A stretch of DNA of 64,000 nucleotides from Pectobacterium brasiliense (GCF_016950255.1 NZ_JACGFN010000001.1:3038001-3102000); one strand, 5' to 3'; counted from the stretch's first letter, positions 22,667 to 31,987 are shown. A program made the numbers and translations. The notes: a model not told the origin generated them from the letters alone.

Positions 22667-24959
22667 CGGCATTCGTCGCGCGGCGCGGGTTTGGATTGGC
22701 TGCTGTGTCGCGTTGATTGCCGCGCTGGCGCTGCTGTTGCCGAAGGCACAGATCAACAGTAGCGTATTGGCGCTGTTGCCCAAGCAGTCGATGGGCGCAC
22801 TTCCTCCTGAGCTACAGCAAGGCTTTATGCAGCGCCTCGATCGGCAGATGGTGTGGATGGTGACGCCGAGTGTGCAGGCGGGGCCCGAAGTAGCGGACTG
22901 GTGGCTCAAGCATCTGCGTGCGCTTCCCGATCTACAGCAGGTTAATGGCCCGATTGATGCCGAACAGCAGCAGCGATGGGGGAAATTCGTTTTTGAACAT
23001 CGCAATGGTCTGGTCGATCCCGTCACGCGTGCGCGGCTGGAGAATGGCGGCGCGGCGCAGGCCGACTGGGTGCTGGCACAGCTTTATTCCGCGTTTGCCG
23101 GCGTGAGCGGCAAGGAGTTAAATCACGACCCTTTGATGCTGGTGCGCGGATCGCAACTGGCGTTGCAGCAAAATGCCAGCCAGTTGGGGCTGTCTCAAGG
23201 CTGGTTAACGGCAAAAGATACGCAAGGCCGCACCTGGTATTTCCTGCACGGTGAGCTTAGCACTGGCTCATTTGACATGGCGCGTAACCAGCAGTTGGTT
23301 GATAAACTCGGTGTCCTTGAGCGCGATCTCAAGGCTGCATTCCCTGATGCCGAGGTGCTCACTCGTGGGACGGTACTGTTCAGCAACTACGCCAGCCAAC
23401 AGGCCAGGCAGGACGTCTCTACTCTCGGCGTCGCCACCGTGGCGGGCGTTCTGCTGCTGATCTTCTTTGTGTTTCGTTCACCGCGCCCGCTGTTGCTATG
23501 TGGATTATCGGTGGGCATTGGCGCGCTGGCAGGCACGGTCTTTACCCTGCTGCTGTTCGGTGAACTGCATTTGATGACGCTGGTGATGAGCATCAGCATT
23601 GTCGGGATCTCCGCGGATTATACGCTCTATTATTTGACCGAACGGATGGTGCACGGCGGCCATGTCTCGGCGCTGGAAAGCCTGAAAAAGGTGCTGCCTG
23701 CGCTTTTGCTCGCGCTGGGTACGGCGGTGGTGGCCTACTTGATCATGGCGCTGGCTCCGTTCCCCGGTCTACAGCAACTGGCGGTGTTCGCCGCAACCGG
23801 GCTGACAGCTTCCTGTCTGACCGTGGTGTGCTGGTATCCTTTTCTGGTTAAGGGGCTTCCTGTAAGGCCCGTTCCCGCGATGGTGCTAATGGGACGCTGG
23901 CTGGCCGCGTGGCGGCGTCAGCGTGCCGTGCGTTTGGGGATCCCACTGGCGCTGCTGGTGCTTTCTGTCGTGGGGCTGCTGCGACTGGAGGTCAATGATG
24001 ATATCTCCCAGCTACAGGCGCTGCCGCAGGATTTGATGCAACAAGAGCGGCAGTTGACGGCATTAACGGGGCAGAGCGCCGATCAAACCTGGTTCGTGGT
24101 CTACGGCGACAGCGCAGAAGAGACACTGCTGCGTCTGGAACAGCTCTCACCTAAACTGCGTGACGCGCAGCAACAGGCGTGGCTAAAGCAGTACCGGCTG
24201 CTGCCGCTTTCTTCTCAGGCTCAGCAACAGCGCGATAGTCAGCTTATTGCATCGGCCGCGCCTGCGGTTATCGAGCGGCTTAAAGACACGGGCGTTGATG
24301 TGGTCATGCCGGATGTGCGACCGATGCCGGTCACGCCGGAGCGCTGGCTCGATAGCCCGATCAGTGAAGGGTGGCGGCTACTATGGCTGACGTTATCCAA
24401 TGGGAAAAGCGGTGTTCTGGTTCCGGTCAGCGGCGTGAGCGATAGCGCTGCGCTGGGACAGATGGCTAAAACGCTGCCGGGCGTGGAGTGGATCGACAGA
24501 AAAGGGACATTCGATGCCCTGTTCGGTTTCTATCGCGCCATGCTGGGATGGTTGCTGGGGGCTGCGCTGGTCGTGATTGCGCTGAGCTACGTGATCCGTC
24601 TTGGGCTGCGTCGTGGCATCATCAATGTGGTGCCGTCGGTGCTGTCGCTAGGCGGCGGACTGGCGGTGCTGGCGTTGAGCGGTCATTCGCTGAACCTGTT
24701 CTCATTGCTGGCGCTGGTTCTGGTGCTGGGGATCGGCATCAATTACACGCTGTTTTTCAGCAACCCACGCGGTACGCCGATGACTTCGCTGCTGGCAGTG
24801 ACGCTGGCGATGTGCGTCGCCATGCTGACGCTGGGTATGCTGGTTTTCAGCAGCACTCAGGCCATTAGCAGCTTCGGAATTGTGCTTTGTAGCGGTATTT
24901 TTATCGCCTTCTTGCTGGCGCCTCTGGCGTTGCCTGATTCAAAAGGGAAACGAAAATGA
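22638..24959 (+). CDS. apeM: MMPL/RND-family exporter
   Basis: This 773-residue membrane protein has the duplicated MMPL layout: an N-terminal helix (about 20-38), a large periplasmic loop, then a membrane block (about 265-400), a second periplasmic loop and a final block (about 630-765). It presumably moves the lipid-linked polyene out of the inner membrane. Two adjacent starts (22638, 22641) differ by one Met. It lies between the LolA-like and DUF3261 genes and completes an export trio. Confidence 0.87.
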   Translation: MMSNSVSFSDGIRRAARVWIGCCVALIAALALLLPKAQINSSVLALLPKQSMGALPPELQQGFMQRLDRQMVWMVTPSVQAGPEVADWWLKHLRALPDLQQVNGPIDAEQQQRWGKFVFEHRNGLVDPVTRARLENGGAAQADWVLAQLYSAFAGVSGKELNHDPLMLVRGSQLALQQNASQLGLSQGWLTAKDTQGRTWYFLHGELSTGSFDMARNQQLVDKLGVLERDLKAAFPDAEVLTRGTVLFSNYASQQARQDVSTLGVATVAGVLLLIFFVFRSPRPLLLCGLSVGIGALAGTVFTLLLFGELHLMTLVMSISIVGISADYTLYYLTERMVHGGHVSALESLKKVLPALLLALGTAVVAYLIMALAPFPGLQQLAVFAATGLTASCLTVVCWYPFLVKGLPVRPVPAMVLMGRWLAAWRRQRAVRLGIPLALLVLSVVGLLRLEVNDDISQLQALPQDLMQQERQLTALTGQSADQTWFVVYGDSAEETLLRLEQLSPKLRDAQQQAWLKQYRLLPLSSQAQQQRDSQLIASAAPAVIERLKDTGVDVVMPDVRPMPVTPERWLDSPISEGWRLLWLTLSNGKSGVLVPVSGVSDSAALGQMAKTLPGVEWIDRKGTFDALFGFYRAMLGWLLGAALVVIALSYVIRLGLRRGIINVVPSVLSLGGGLAVLALSGHSLNLFSLLALVLVLGIGINYTLFFSNPRGTPMTSLLAVTLAMCVAMLTLGMLVFSSTQAISSFGIVLCSGIFIAFLLAPLALPDSKGKRK

Positions 24960-25531
24960 CATTATTGCGACGTGGGCTTCTGCTTATTGGCGTGCTGCTG
25001 CTCAGCAGCTGTGCCAGCAAACAGCATGATGATAGTCGCCCACAGGCGTGGCTCAAGCCGGGTGTGAAAGTCACGCTACCCGCTCCCGCTATTACGCCAT
25101 CGGTCAACGAGCAGCAACTGCTGACGGGAACCTTTGACGGTAAGCAGCAATCGCTGCTGGTGATGTTGAGTGCCGATGATAAGCAGCTTTCACTGGTCGG
25201 ACTTTCCTCTATCGGTATTCGTCTGTTTAAGGTCACCTATGATGCGCAGGGTGTGCATACGGAACAGTCCATCGTCCTGCCGCAGTTGCCACCAGCCAGT
25301 CAGGTACTGGCGGATATTATGCTGAGCCATTGGCCGATTGCCGTGTGGCAGACGCAGCTGCCAGCCGGTTGGACGCTGAAAGATAGCGATGACAAGAGAC
25401 AGCTGCGTGACGATCGCGGCACGCTGATTACAGAAATTCGCTATATGACGCGGAATAACCAGCGCGTGCCGATGAGCGTTCAGCAATTTGTCTTTGGTTA
25501 TCACATCGTGATTCAACATCTGGATAGCTAG
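24956..25531 (+). CDS. apeN: DUF3261 lipoprotein
   Basis: The 191-residue product has a lipoprotein signal peptide with the lipobox LLSSC (Cys near residue 19). The mature part is of the DUF3261 family found as the third member of the ape export set. Its structure suggests a LolB-like outer membrane acceptor, an inference from context. It overlaps the MMPL gene stop by 4 bp (ATGA). Confidence 0.83.
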   Translation: MTLLRRGLLLIGVLLLSSCASKQHDDSRPQAWLKPGVKVTLPAPAITPSVNEQQLLTGTFDGKQQSLLVMLSADDKQLSLVGLSSIGIRLFKVTYDAQGVHTEQSIVLPQLPPASQVLADIMLSHWPIAVWQTQLPAGWTLKDSDDKRQLRDDRGTLITEIRYMTRNNQRVPMSVQQFVFGYHIVIQHLDS

Positions 25532-25532
25532 C

Positions 25533-26690
25533 ATGATTTACATTAACGCCGTCGGGGCGCTGAATGCGCTGGGCAATAATCTGGATGAGATTGCCGGCAA
25601 CCTTGCCAGCGGTCATGCGCCGGGCATGCGCCCTGATACCGAATGGCTACTGCATGACAAGCCCTGTTGGACAGGAAATGTGGATGCGGAATTACCGGTT
25701 ATTCCGGTAGAGTTGGCGGCGCATAACAGCCGTAATAACCAGCTTTTGCTGGCCGCTCTGGAACAAATTCGACCTCAGGTGGACGCGGCTATCGCGCAGT
25801 TTGGCCCCGAGCGGGTAGCGGTGATTCTGGGCACCAGTACCTCAGGATTGGATGAAGCCGATCGGTATGTCAGCGAAAATCGTCCCACTTATCACTATGC
25901 GCAGCAGGAACTTGGCGATCCTTCCCGGTTTCTGGCCGCTTATCTGGCGTTAAATGGACCTGCTTACACGATATCAACCGCTTGCTCTTCCAGCGCCAGA
26001 GCGCTGATCAGCGGTAAGCGATTGATTGATGCCAGGCTGGTGGATGTCGCTATCGTCGGCGGCGCGGATACGCTGAGCCGTATGCCGCTAAATGGCTTCG
26101 ACAGCCTTGAGTCGCTCTCTGCAACGCGCTGCCAGCCGTTCAGCGAAGAACGTAACGGGATTACCATCGGCGAAGGCGTGGCGCTTATGCTGATTGGGCG
26201 GCAGCCCGATCGCGTGGCGATATTGGGCGTCGGGGAGTCGTCTGATGCTCACCATATGTCGGCACCGCACCCGGAAGGTGAAGGGGCGATTCGCGCGATA
26301 AATATGGCGTTGTCGCAAGCGGGATTGCAGCCTGAGGACGTGGGGTATATCAATTTACACGGTACTGCCACGCGCCTGAATGACCAGATTGAAGCCAGCG
26401 TGGTTCACGCTGTGTTTGGCGATCGCGTGCCTTGCAGCTCAACGAAGCATCTTACCGGCCATACGCTGGGAGCTGCGGGGATCAGTGAAGCCGCGATCTG
26501 CTGGCTGCTTCTCACGCGGGATCTTCCTTTGCCTGCGCAGGATTTCTCATGCAGTCACCCCGATGCCTCACTGCCATCATGCGGCTTGCTCAATGTGCCT
26601 GCTCCGCTGAGCAAACCGGTCATTCTGTCTAACTCTTTTGCGTTTGGCGGCAATAATACGTGTCTGATTCTGGGGACGACTCATGAGTGA
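25533..26690 (+). CDS. apeO: Beta-ketoacyl-ACP synthase, active partner of ApeC
   Basis: The 385-residue protein is an intact ketosynthase. The catalytic Cys-His-His triad is visible at Cys151 (S-T-A-C-S-S), His276 (L-H-G-T-A-T) and His310 (L-T-G-H-T-L-G). It extends the polyene chain; in a characterised cluster the homologue forms a heterodimer with ApeC. Start and stop overlap or abut neighbouring genes by a few bases. Confidence 0.9.
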   Translation: MIYINAVGALNALGNNLDEIAGNLASGHAPGMRPDTEWLLHDKPCWTGNVDAELPVIPVELAAHNSRNNQLLLAALEQIRPQVDAAIAQFGPERVAVILGTSTSGLDEADRYVSENRPTYHYAQQELGDPSRFLAAYLALNGPAYTISTACSSSARALISGKRLIDARLVDVAIVGGADTLSRMPLNGFDSLESLSATRCQPFSEERNGITIGEGVALMLIGRQPDRVAILGVGESSDAHHMSAPHPEGEGAIRAINMALSQAGLQPEDVGYINLHGTATRLNDQIEASVVHAVFGDRVPCSSTKHLTGHTLGAAGISEAAICWLLLTRDLPLPAQDFSCSHPDASLPSCGLLNVPAPLSKPVILSNSFAFGGNNTCLILGTTHE

Positions 26691-27165
26691 GTATCTGGCT
26701 GCGGCCTGTTATCTGCCCCATTCATCCCCAATGGTGCTGGTGGATGAGGTAGTCCATGTTGATGATGAACACGCACACTGTCGTGTAGCGGTCAGCCGCG
26801 AGAGTATTTTGGCACCGTTTCTGAATGCTCAGGGGCATCTGCCAGCCTGGTTTGGTATCGAAATTATTGCTCAAACGATCGGGGTCTGGTCTGGCTGGCA
26901 CGGGCGTCAAATCAGCGGGCTGCAAGAGAAGCCGCGTCCTGGCATGTTGCTGGGCGGGCGGGGTTATCGCTGCAAGCAGGATAATTTTCCTGCCGGCTCC
27001 CTACTTGATGTGACCGTTACGCTGCTGATGCGTGACGATAAAATTGGTAGCTTTGAGGGTGAGATCGCGATAGCCGGGGAGACGTATGCCTCTGGCCGGT
27101 TGAACACCTATCAGCCTGACGAACATGAGTTATCAGCACTTTTAGAACAGGGAAAGCAACTATGA
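26683..27165 (+). CDS. apeP: Hotdog-fold 3-hydroxyacyl-ACP dehydratase
   Basis: This 160-residue product is a hotdog dehydratase of the COG4706 type, with a helix region beginning PAWFGIEIIAQT (about residues 48-60). It partners ApeI in other systems. It overlaps apeO by 8 bp and the next gene by 4 bp. Confidence 0.83.
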   Translation: MSEYLAAACYLPHSSPMVLVDEVVHVDDEHAHCRVAVSRESILAPFLNAQGHLPAWFGIEIIAQTIGVWSGWHGRQISGLQEKPRPGMLLGGRGYRCKQDNFPAGSLLDVTVTLLMRDDKIGSFEGEIAIAGETYASGRLNTYQPDEHELSALLEQGKQL

Positions 27166-27203
27166 CAACCGGAAGAACGACTATGACAACCGGGAAAACA
27201 AGC
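27162..27203 (+). repeat. 21-bp tandem duplication at the apeQ start
   Basis: Two 21-base units (27162-27182 and 27183-27203) begin identically with ATGACAACCGG and share about 15 of 21 positions. Each encodes M-T-T-G and a basic/threonine tail. The first ATG overlaps the apeP stop. They add up to fourteen residues ahead of the usual reductase start. Confidence 0.8.
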
Positions 27204-27935
27204 ATGACGCGCTCTGTGTTAGTGACCGGTGCCAGTAAAGGGATTGGGCGAGCTATTGCGCTGCGTCTGGCGGCGGATGGTTTTACCGTGGTGGTGCATT
27301 ATCACAGTGATGAAAACGGGGCGCAGGAAACCTTACGCCAGATTACGGCGCAAAGCGGTTCCGGTCGTATCGTCAGTTTCGATATCGCCGATCGGGAAAC
27401 GTGTCGTACCGTGATCGAACAGGATATTGAGGCGAACGGTGCCTATTATGGCGTGGTCAGTAATGCGGGTATCACCTGTGACGGCGCTTTTCCCGCCCTC
27501 GACGAGCAGGCGTGGGATAGCGTCATTCACACCAATCTCGATAGTTTCTATAACGTGATTCATCCCTGTGTGATGCCGATGATCGGTCTGCGTAAAGGCG
27601 GACGCATTATCACGCTGTCTTCGGTTTCCGGGATCATGGGGAATCGGGGGCAGGTCAACTACAGTGCCGCAAAAGCGGGCATTATCGGCGCAACGAAAGC
27701 GCTGGCTATTGAACTGGCGAAGCGAAAAATCACCGTTAACTGCATTGCTCCCGGTTTGATTGATACCGGCATGATTCAAATGGAGCCGGTAGCCGTTGAA
27801 GAAGCCATGAAGATGATTCCCATGAAACGCATGGGGCAGGCGGAAGAAGTCGCCGGGCTGGCGAGTTATCTTATGTCTGATATCGCGAGTTATGTCACGC
27901 GTCAGGTCATTTCTATTAATGGAGGGATGCTGTGA
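27204..27935 (+). CDS. apeQ: 3-oxoacyl-ACP reductase (FabG-like SDR)
   Basis: The 243-residue protein is a short-chain dehydrogenase/reductase that reduces the beta-keto group. The NADPH loop is TGASKGIG (residues 6-13), NAG lies near residue 88-90, and the catalytic S...YSAAK motif follows. Three in-frame ATGs occur at 27162, 27183 and 27204; the family start corresponds to 27204. The upstream two belong to a 21-bp duplication and would add seven residues each. Which start is used is not decidable by sequence alone. Confidence 0.88.
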   Translation: MTRSVLVTGASKGIGRAIALRLAADGFTVVVHYHSDENGAQETLRQITAQSGSGRIVSFDIADRETCRTVIEQDIEANGAYYGVVSNAGITCDGAFPALDEQAWDSVIHTNLDSFYNVIHPCVMPMIGLRKGGRIITLSSVSGIMGNRGQVNYSAAKAGIIGATKALAIELAKRKITVNCIAPGLIDTGMIQMEPVAVEEAMKMIPMKRMGQAEEVAGLASYLMSDIASYVTRQVISINGGML

Positions 27936-29161
27936 TGCGTCGTGTCGTGGTAACAGGAATGGGCGGTGTCACCGCGTTCGGTGAGTCCTGGGAAAGTGTC
28001 TCTGACGGGTTGCGTGCGGGTCGTAATGCGATACGTAAGATGCCCGAATGGCAGATTTATGATGGCCTGAATACGCAGCTGGGTTCGCCGATTGATCATT
28101 TCAGTTTGCCAGAACACTACACGCGTAAACGCATCCGCTCGATGGGGCGCGTGTCTCTGATGGCAACCCGAGCAACCGAGCTGGCGCTGGAACAGGCGGG
28201 ATTGATTGGTCATCCGGTGCTGACTAATGGAGAAACCGGCATTGCTTACGGTTCCTCAACGGGCAGCACAGGGCCGGTGAGCGAATTCGCCACCATGCTG
28301 ACCGAAAAGCACACCAATAATATTACCGGTACGACCTATGTGCAGATGATGCCGCATACCACCGCGGTGAATGCGGGCCTGTTTTTCGGCCTGCGCGGCC
28401 GTGTTATTCCGACGTCCAGCGCCTGTACGTCGGGGAGTCAGGCGATTGGCTACGCCTGGGAAGCGATTCGTCATGGCTATCAGACGGTCATGGTGGCGGG
28501 CGGTGCGGAAGAACTGTGCCCGTCAGAAGCCGCCGTGTTTGATACGCTGTTTGCCACCAGCCAACGCAACGACGCGCCGGAAACGACGCCGTCGCCTTTT
28601 GACACCAGCCGTGACGGTCTGGTTATCGGCGAAGGGGCGGGTACGCTAGTGCTTGAAGAGCTGGAACATGCCGTTGCGCGTGGGGCGACGATTTATGCCG
28701 AACTGGTTGGGTTTTACACCAACTGTGATGCGGCACATATTACGCAACCTCAGCGTGAAACCATGCAGATTTGTATTGAAGGATCGCTGCGCTGTGCGGG
28801 TTTGCAATCTGGCGATGTGGGGTATATCAGCGCACACGGTACCGCAACCGATCGGGGCGATGTCGCGGAGAGTCAGGCTACCGCCGCCGTGTTCGGTAAA
28901 TCCACACCGATTTCGTCGCTAAAAAGCTACTTCGGCCATACGCTGGGTGCCTGTGGGGCGCTTGAAGCGTGGATGAGTATTGAAATGATGCGTGAAGGTT
29001 GGTTTGCACCGACGCTTAATTTACGGCAACCTGCAGAAGACTGTGGCGAGCTGGATTACATCATGGGTGAGCCACGCCATATTGAGACGGATTATATCCA
29101 GTCTAATAACTTCGCCTTTGGCGGCATCAATACGTCGCTGATTTTCCGTCGTTGGCAATAA
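27935..29161 (+). CDS. apeR: Beta-ketoacyl-ACP synthase (FabF-like)
   Basis: The 408-residue ketosynthase has its full triad at Cys164 (S-S-A-C-T-S-G), His301 (A-H-G-T-A-T) and His335 (Y-F-G-H-T-L-G). It is the second complete ketosynthase of the cluster and is thought to start or extend the chain independently of ApeO/ApeC. I use ATG 27935, which shares one base with the apeQ stop and has GGAGGG seven bases upstream; a GTG at 27932 is possible. Confidence 0.9.
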   Translation: MRRVVVTGMGGVTAFGESWESVSDGLRAGRNAIRKMPEWQIYDGLNTQLGSPIDHFSLPEHYTRKRIRSMGRVSLMATRATELALEQAGLIGHPVLTNGETGIAYGSSTGSTGPVSEFATMLTEKHTNNITGTTYVQMMPHTTAVNAGLFFGLRGRVIPTSSACTSGSQAIGYAWEAIRHGYQTVMVAGGAEELCPSEAAVFDTLFATSQRNDAPETTPSPFDTSRDGLVIGEGAGTLVLEELEHAVARGATIYAELVGFYTNCDAAHITQPQRETMQICIEGSLRCAGLQSGDVGYISAHGTATDRGDVAESQATAAVFGKSTPISSLKSYFGHTLGACGALEAWMSIEMMREGWFAPTLNLRQPAEDCGELDYIMGEPRHIETDYIQSNNFAFGGINTSLIFRRWQ

Positions 29162-29185
29162 TGGATTGAGAACGTTAACGGGTTC

Positions 29186-30616
29186 ATGATGAATAACAAA
29201 CAACAATACCTGGATATCGCGGAAGGGAAGGGGGAAAAAGTACCTTCAACGATGGTGGCCTTTTCCTCACGAGAGATGAACTATCCGCTGCTGGAAAGCC
29301 TGCTAGAGGCGCAGTCATTTTTCACCGATGGTGAAGTAAGCTATACCGAGCAGGGACAGGGCGGATTCTTTTATACCTGTCGTCATCACGATCGCGAGCT
29401 AACCTTTTATCTTGAGGTATCGGAGCGTGATCCCGAGAATAGCATCACGCCGATACATTCAACCGACCCGATTTCACCCGAGCTGCTGGCGCAGGCTAAT
29501 GCGGCGACGCAGGAAGTGATGGTTGAGTGTATTTTTGGGCCAAATCCGCTGGAAGACTACGTTCATCAGCTTCGTTTATTAAGCGCTGTGGTACCGGATT
29601 TTCTCCTGGGCATCGATATTTCCGCGGCTGGTAACGTGTTTACCCGTGAATGGCTGAATTTTCAGTTGGAAGATGATGTCCTACCGGAAATTGAATCGCT
29701 GTATACCATTCATGCCGTGTATGACACCGAGAACGATCCGCCAACGACCTTCTGGTTTCACTCGCATGGTCTGGCACGATGCGGCCTGACAGAGGCTGAA
29801 TTAGTCATTCCAGAGACGCTCAGTTCGTATTATGGCATCCCGGATTTATTCAGAAGTTTTGTTAATAATGCCATTCAAAATCAGCAAATTACCTTTAACG
29901 AACCGATTCTGTGCGGGCAAACGGACAGCGGCTATGAATATCTGGTGGCGTTGCCGTTTGAAGAAGGGCTGCGGCATGTGAATCAATCCACGCCGATTGA
30001 CCAACTGCGACCTTTGGAAGACATGCGCTACGATCTGGAAGGGACGCCGGAAGGCGTGTTTCTGGGCGATCGTGCCGATCGGGATGACGTGCATCAGGAG
30101 CCTTCCTGTATGCTGTTTCGTACCAACGAAGAAAATCCGGTACTGCAAACGTTCTTCAAAGGGTTTGATGAGCAGAACGCCATCATGTTCTGGCGCACGA
30201 ATGCAGAAACGGCAGAAATGTCACGTAAGGCACAGCTGCGCTGGCGCTATTTCGTCAACATGTTTAAAAACTACCACGTGAGTGACGAACCAGCTAAGCC
30301 GGGTTTTTTAGCTAAGCTACTAAAAAAAGCACCTAAACCTGTCGAAAGTGAATGGCGCTTTATGGTGAAGTTTGGCATTCCTCATGGCGAAGAGGGGGAA
30401 GAGCGCGAGCACATGTGGTTTATACCCGAAAAAATCGACGACACGGTAGTGACGGGAACCTTAATCAATCATCCGTTCTACGTTGAGGATATGCAGGAAG
30501 GTGGCGTGTATTCCGTTGATATATCGCGAGTAACCGACTGGGCGATTTATTATCAGGGCGATAGCTATAAGCCTGATACGATTTACAAATTACTTAGCCA
30601 TAGCCAGACTCACTGA
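29186..30616 (+). CDS. DUF4026/DUF2314 domain protein behind the ape operon
   Basis: The 476-residue acidic, soluble protein has no signal peptide or membrane segment. Its C-terminal ~85 residues (from EWRFMVKFG to the end) match the DUF2314 pattern, with the YVEDMQEGGVYSV and ISRVTDWAIY stretches; the larger N-terminal part fits DUF4026. Neither domain has an assigned biochemical role. It starts 24 bp after apeR on the same strand, so it may be cotranscribed, but it is not a normal member of ape clusters. A residue-rich basic hinge (about 372-387) separates the domains. Confidence 0.75.
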   Translation: MMNNKQQYLDIAEGKGEKVPSTMVAFSSREMNYPLLESLLEAQSFFTDGEVSYTEQGQGGFFYTCRHHDRELTFYLEVSERDPENSITPIHSTDPISPELLAQANAATQEVMVECIFGPNPLEDYVHQLRLLSAVVPDFLLGIDISAAGNVFTREWLNFQLEDDVLPEIESLYTIHAVYDTENDPPTTFWFHSHGLARCGLTEAELVIPETLSSYYGIPDLFRSFVNNAIQNQQITFNEPILCGQTDSGYEYLVALPFEEGLRHVNQSTPIDQLRPLEDMRYDLEGTPEGVFLGDRADRDDVHQEPSCMLFRTNEENPVLQTFFKGFDEQNAIMFWRTNAETAEMSRKAQLRWRYFVNMFKNYHVSDEPAKPGFLAKLLKKAPKPVESEWRFMVKFGIPHGEEGEEREHMWFIPEKIDDTVVTGTLINHPFYVEDMQEGGVYSVDISRVTDWAIYYQGDSYKPDTIYKLLSHSQTH

Positions 30617-30627
30617 CCGATCTCCTG

Positions 30628-30657
30628 CACCAGTCAGAACGCCTGTTCTGGCTGGTG
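30628..30657 (+). terminator. Hairpin ending the ape/DUF4026 transcription unit
   Basis: A 13-bp stem (30628-30640 with 30645-30657, one G-U pair) with a four-base loop lies 12 bp after the stop. The T tract is broken, so it may be a weak terminator. Confidence 0.55.
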
Positions 30658-30686
30658 ATGCTTGAATTTTCCTGCATCCTGCGCCA

Positions 30687-30737
30687 TTGTCATAAAACTG
30701 TCATATTGCGTACATTTTACTGTCACCAAACTGTCCT
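30687..30737 (+). promoter_or_regulatory. Double Pho box upstream of pstS
   Basis: Two PhoB boxes are visible: TTGTCAT-AAAA-CTGTCAT (30687-30704) and CTGTCAC-CAAA-CTGTCCT (30720-30737). The four TGTC half-sites fall at 11-, 22- and 11-bp steps, so all lie on one DNA face. A possible -10 TACACT follows at 30756-30761. This places the pst-phoU operon under phosphate control. Confidence 0.88.
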
Positions 30738-30827
30738 ATTTTTCCTCCTGCGAACTACACTCTGATTTGATAACTCTGATTGATAACGGCTCCATGTCGA
30801 CACGTCGATTATCCCACAGGAGGGATT

Positions 30828-31868
30828 ATGAAACTGATGCGTACCACTCTTGCCAGTGTTGTTGCGGCAACCTTTTCTCTGACGGCATTTTCTGCTTTAG
30901 CTGCTGCTAACCTCACCGGTGCCGGTGCGACATTCCCTGCGCCTGTTTATGCCAAATGGGCTGACTCCTATCAAAAAGAAACCGGTAATAAAGTTAACTA
31001 TCAAGGCATCGGTTCTTCTGGTGGTGTAAAACAGATTATCGCTAAAACAGTCGATTTCGGTGCTTCTGACGCCCCTCTGGCTGACGACAAATTAGCACAG
31101 GATGGTTTATTCCAGTTCCCAACCGTTATCGGTGGCGTGGTGCTGGCAGTGAACGTTCCTGGTATCAAATCTGGCGAATTGACGCTGGATGGTAAAACGC
31201 TGGGTGATATCTACCTGGGCAAAATCAAAAAATGGAACGACCCAGCGATCACTAAACTGAACCCGAATGCCAAACTGCCGGATCAGGACATCGCTGTGGT
31301 TCGTCGTGCTGACGGTTCTGGTACGTCTTTCGTATTCACCAGCTATCTGGCAAAAGTGAACCCAGAGTGGAAAGAGAAGATTGGTTCAGGTTCTACTGTG
31401 AACTGGCCGACCGGTCTGGGCGGTAAAGGTAACGATGGTATCGCCGCGTTCGTACAGCGTCTGCCTGGTTCTATCGGTTACGTAGAATATGCGTATGCCA
31501 AGCAGAACAATCTGGCTTACACCAAACTGATTTCTGCCGATGGCAAAGCGGTTAGCCCGACTGAGCAGAGCTTCAGCAACGCGGCTAAAGAAATCGACTG
31601 GAGCAAGTCTTTCGCTCAGGATCTGACCAACCAGAAAGGCGCTGATGCATGGCCGATCACCTCAACGACGTTCATTCTGGTTCATACCAAACAGGAAAAA
31701 CCTGAGCAGGGCGCTGAAGTGTTGAAATTCTTCGACTGGGCGTTCAAGAAAGGCGGCGAGCAGGCTACTGCGCTGGATTACGCTACCCTCCCGAATGAAG
31801 TGGTTGAGCAAATCCGTGCTGCCTGGAAAACGCAGGTAAAAGACAGCAGCGGTAAAGCACTGTACTAA
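30828..31868 (+). CDS. pstS: Phosphate ABC transporter substrate-binding protein
   Basis: PstS captures phosphate in the periplasm. The 346-residue product from ATG 30828 (ribosome site AGGAGG, 30818-30823) has a signal peptide ending at A-L-A (residues ~22-24) and the mature start [12 protein letters not shown]. Phosphate-binding features include the G-S-S-G-G motif and [10 protein letters not shown]. An upstream in-frame start at 30780 would add 16 non-signal residues and is rejected. Confidence 0.96.
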   Translation: MKLMRTTLASVVAATFSLTAFSALAAANLTGAGATFPAPVYAKWADSYQKETGNKVNYQGIGSSGGVKQIIAKTVDFGASDAPLADDKLAQDGLFQFPTVIGGVVLAVNVPGIKSGELTLDGKTLGDIYLGKIKKWNDPAITKLNPNAKLPDQDIAVVRRADGSGTSFVFTSYLAKVNPEWKEKIGSGSTVNWPTGLGGKGNDGIAAFVQRLPGSIGYVEYAYAKQNNLAYTKLISADGKAVSPTEQSFSNAAKEIDWSKSFAQDLTNQKGADAWPITSTTFILVHTKQEKPEQGAEVLKFFDWAFKKGGEQATALDYATLPNEVVEQIRAAWKTQVKDSSGKALY

Positions 31869-31958
31869 TTATTGTATCGACACATCGTGTTGATAACCGG
31901 AGCATGATGAGGCTGTCAGGTTCTGGGAAATACGTAGTGGAATAACAAGTCGTATCGG

Positions 31959-31987
31959 GGCGGAGAGGTGATAGTAACCTCTCTGCC
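31959..31987 (+). terminator. Intercistronic hairpin between pstS and pstC
   Basis: An 11-bp stem (31959-31969 with 31977-31987, one G-U pair) lies in the 162-bp pstS-pstC gap and lacks a T tract. Such a structure may protect or process pstS mRNA so that the binding protein is made in excess over the membrane components. Confidence 0.5.
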
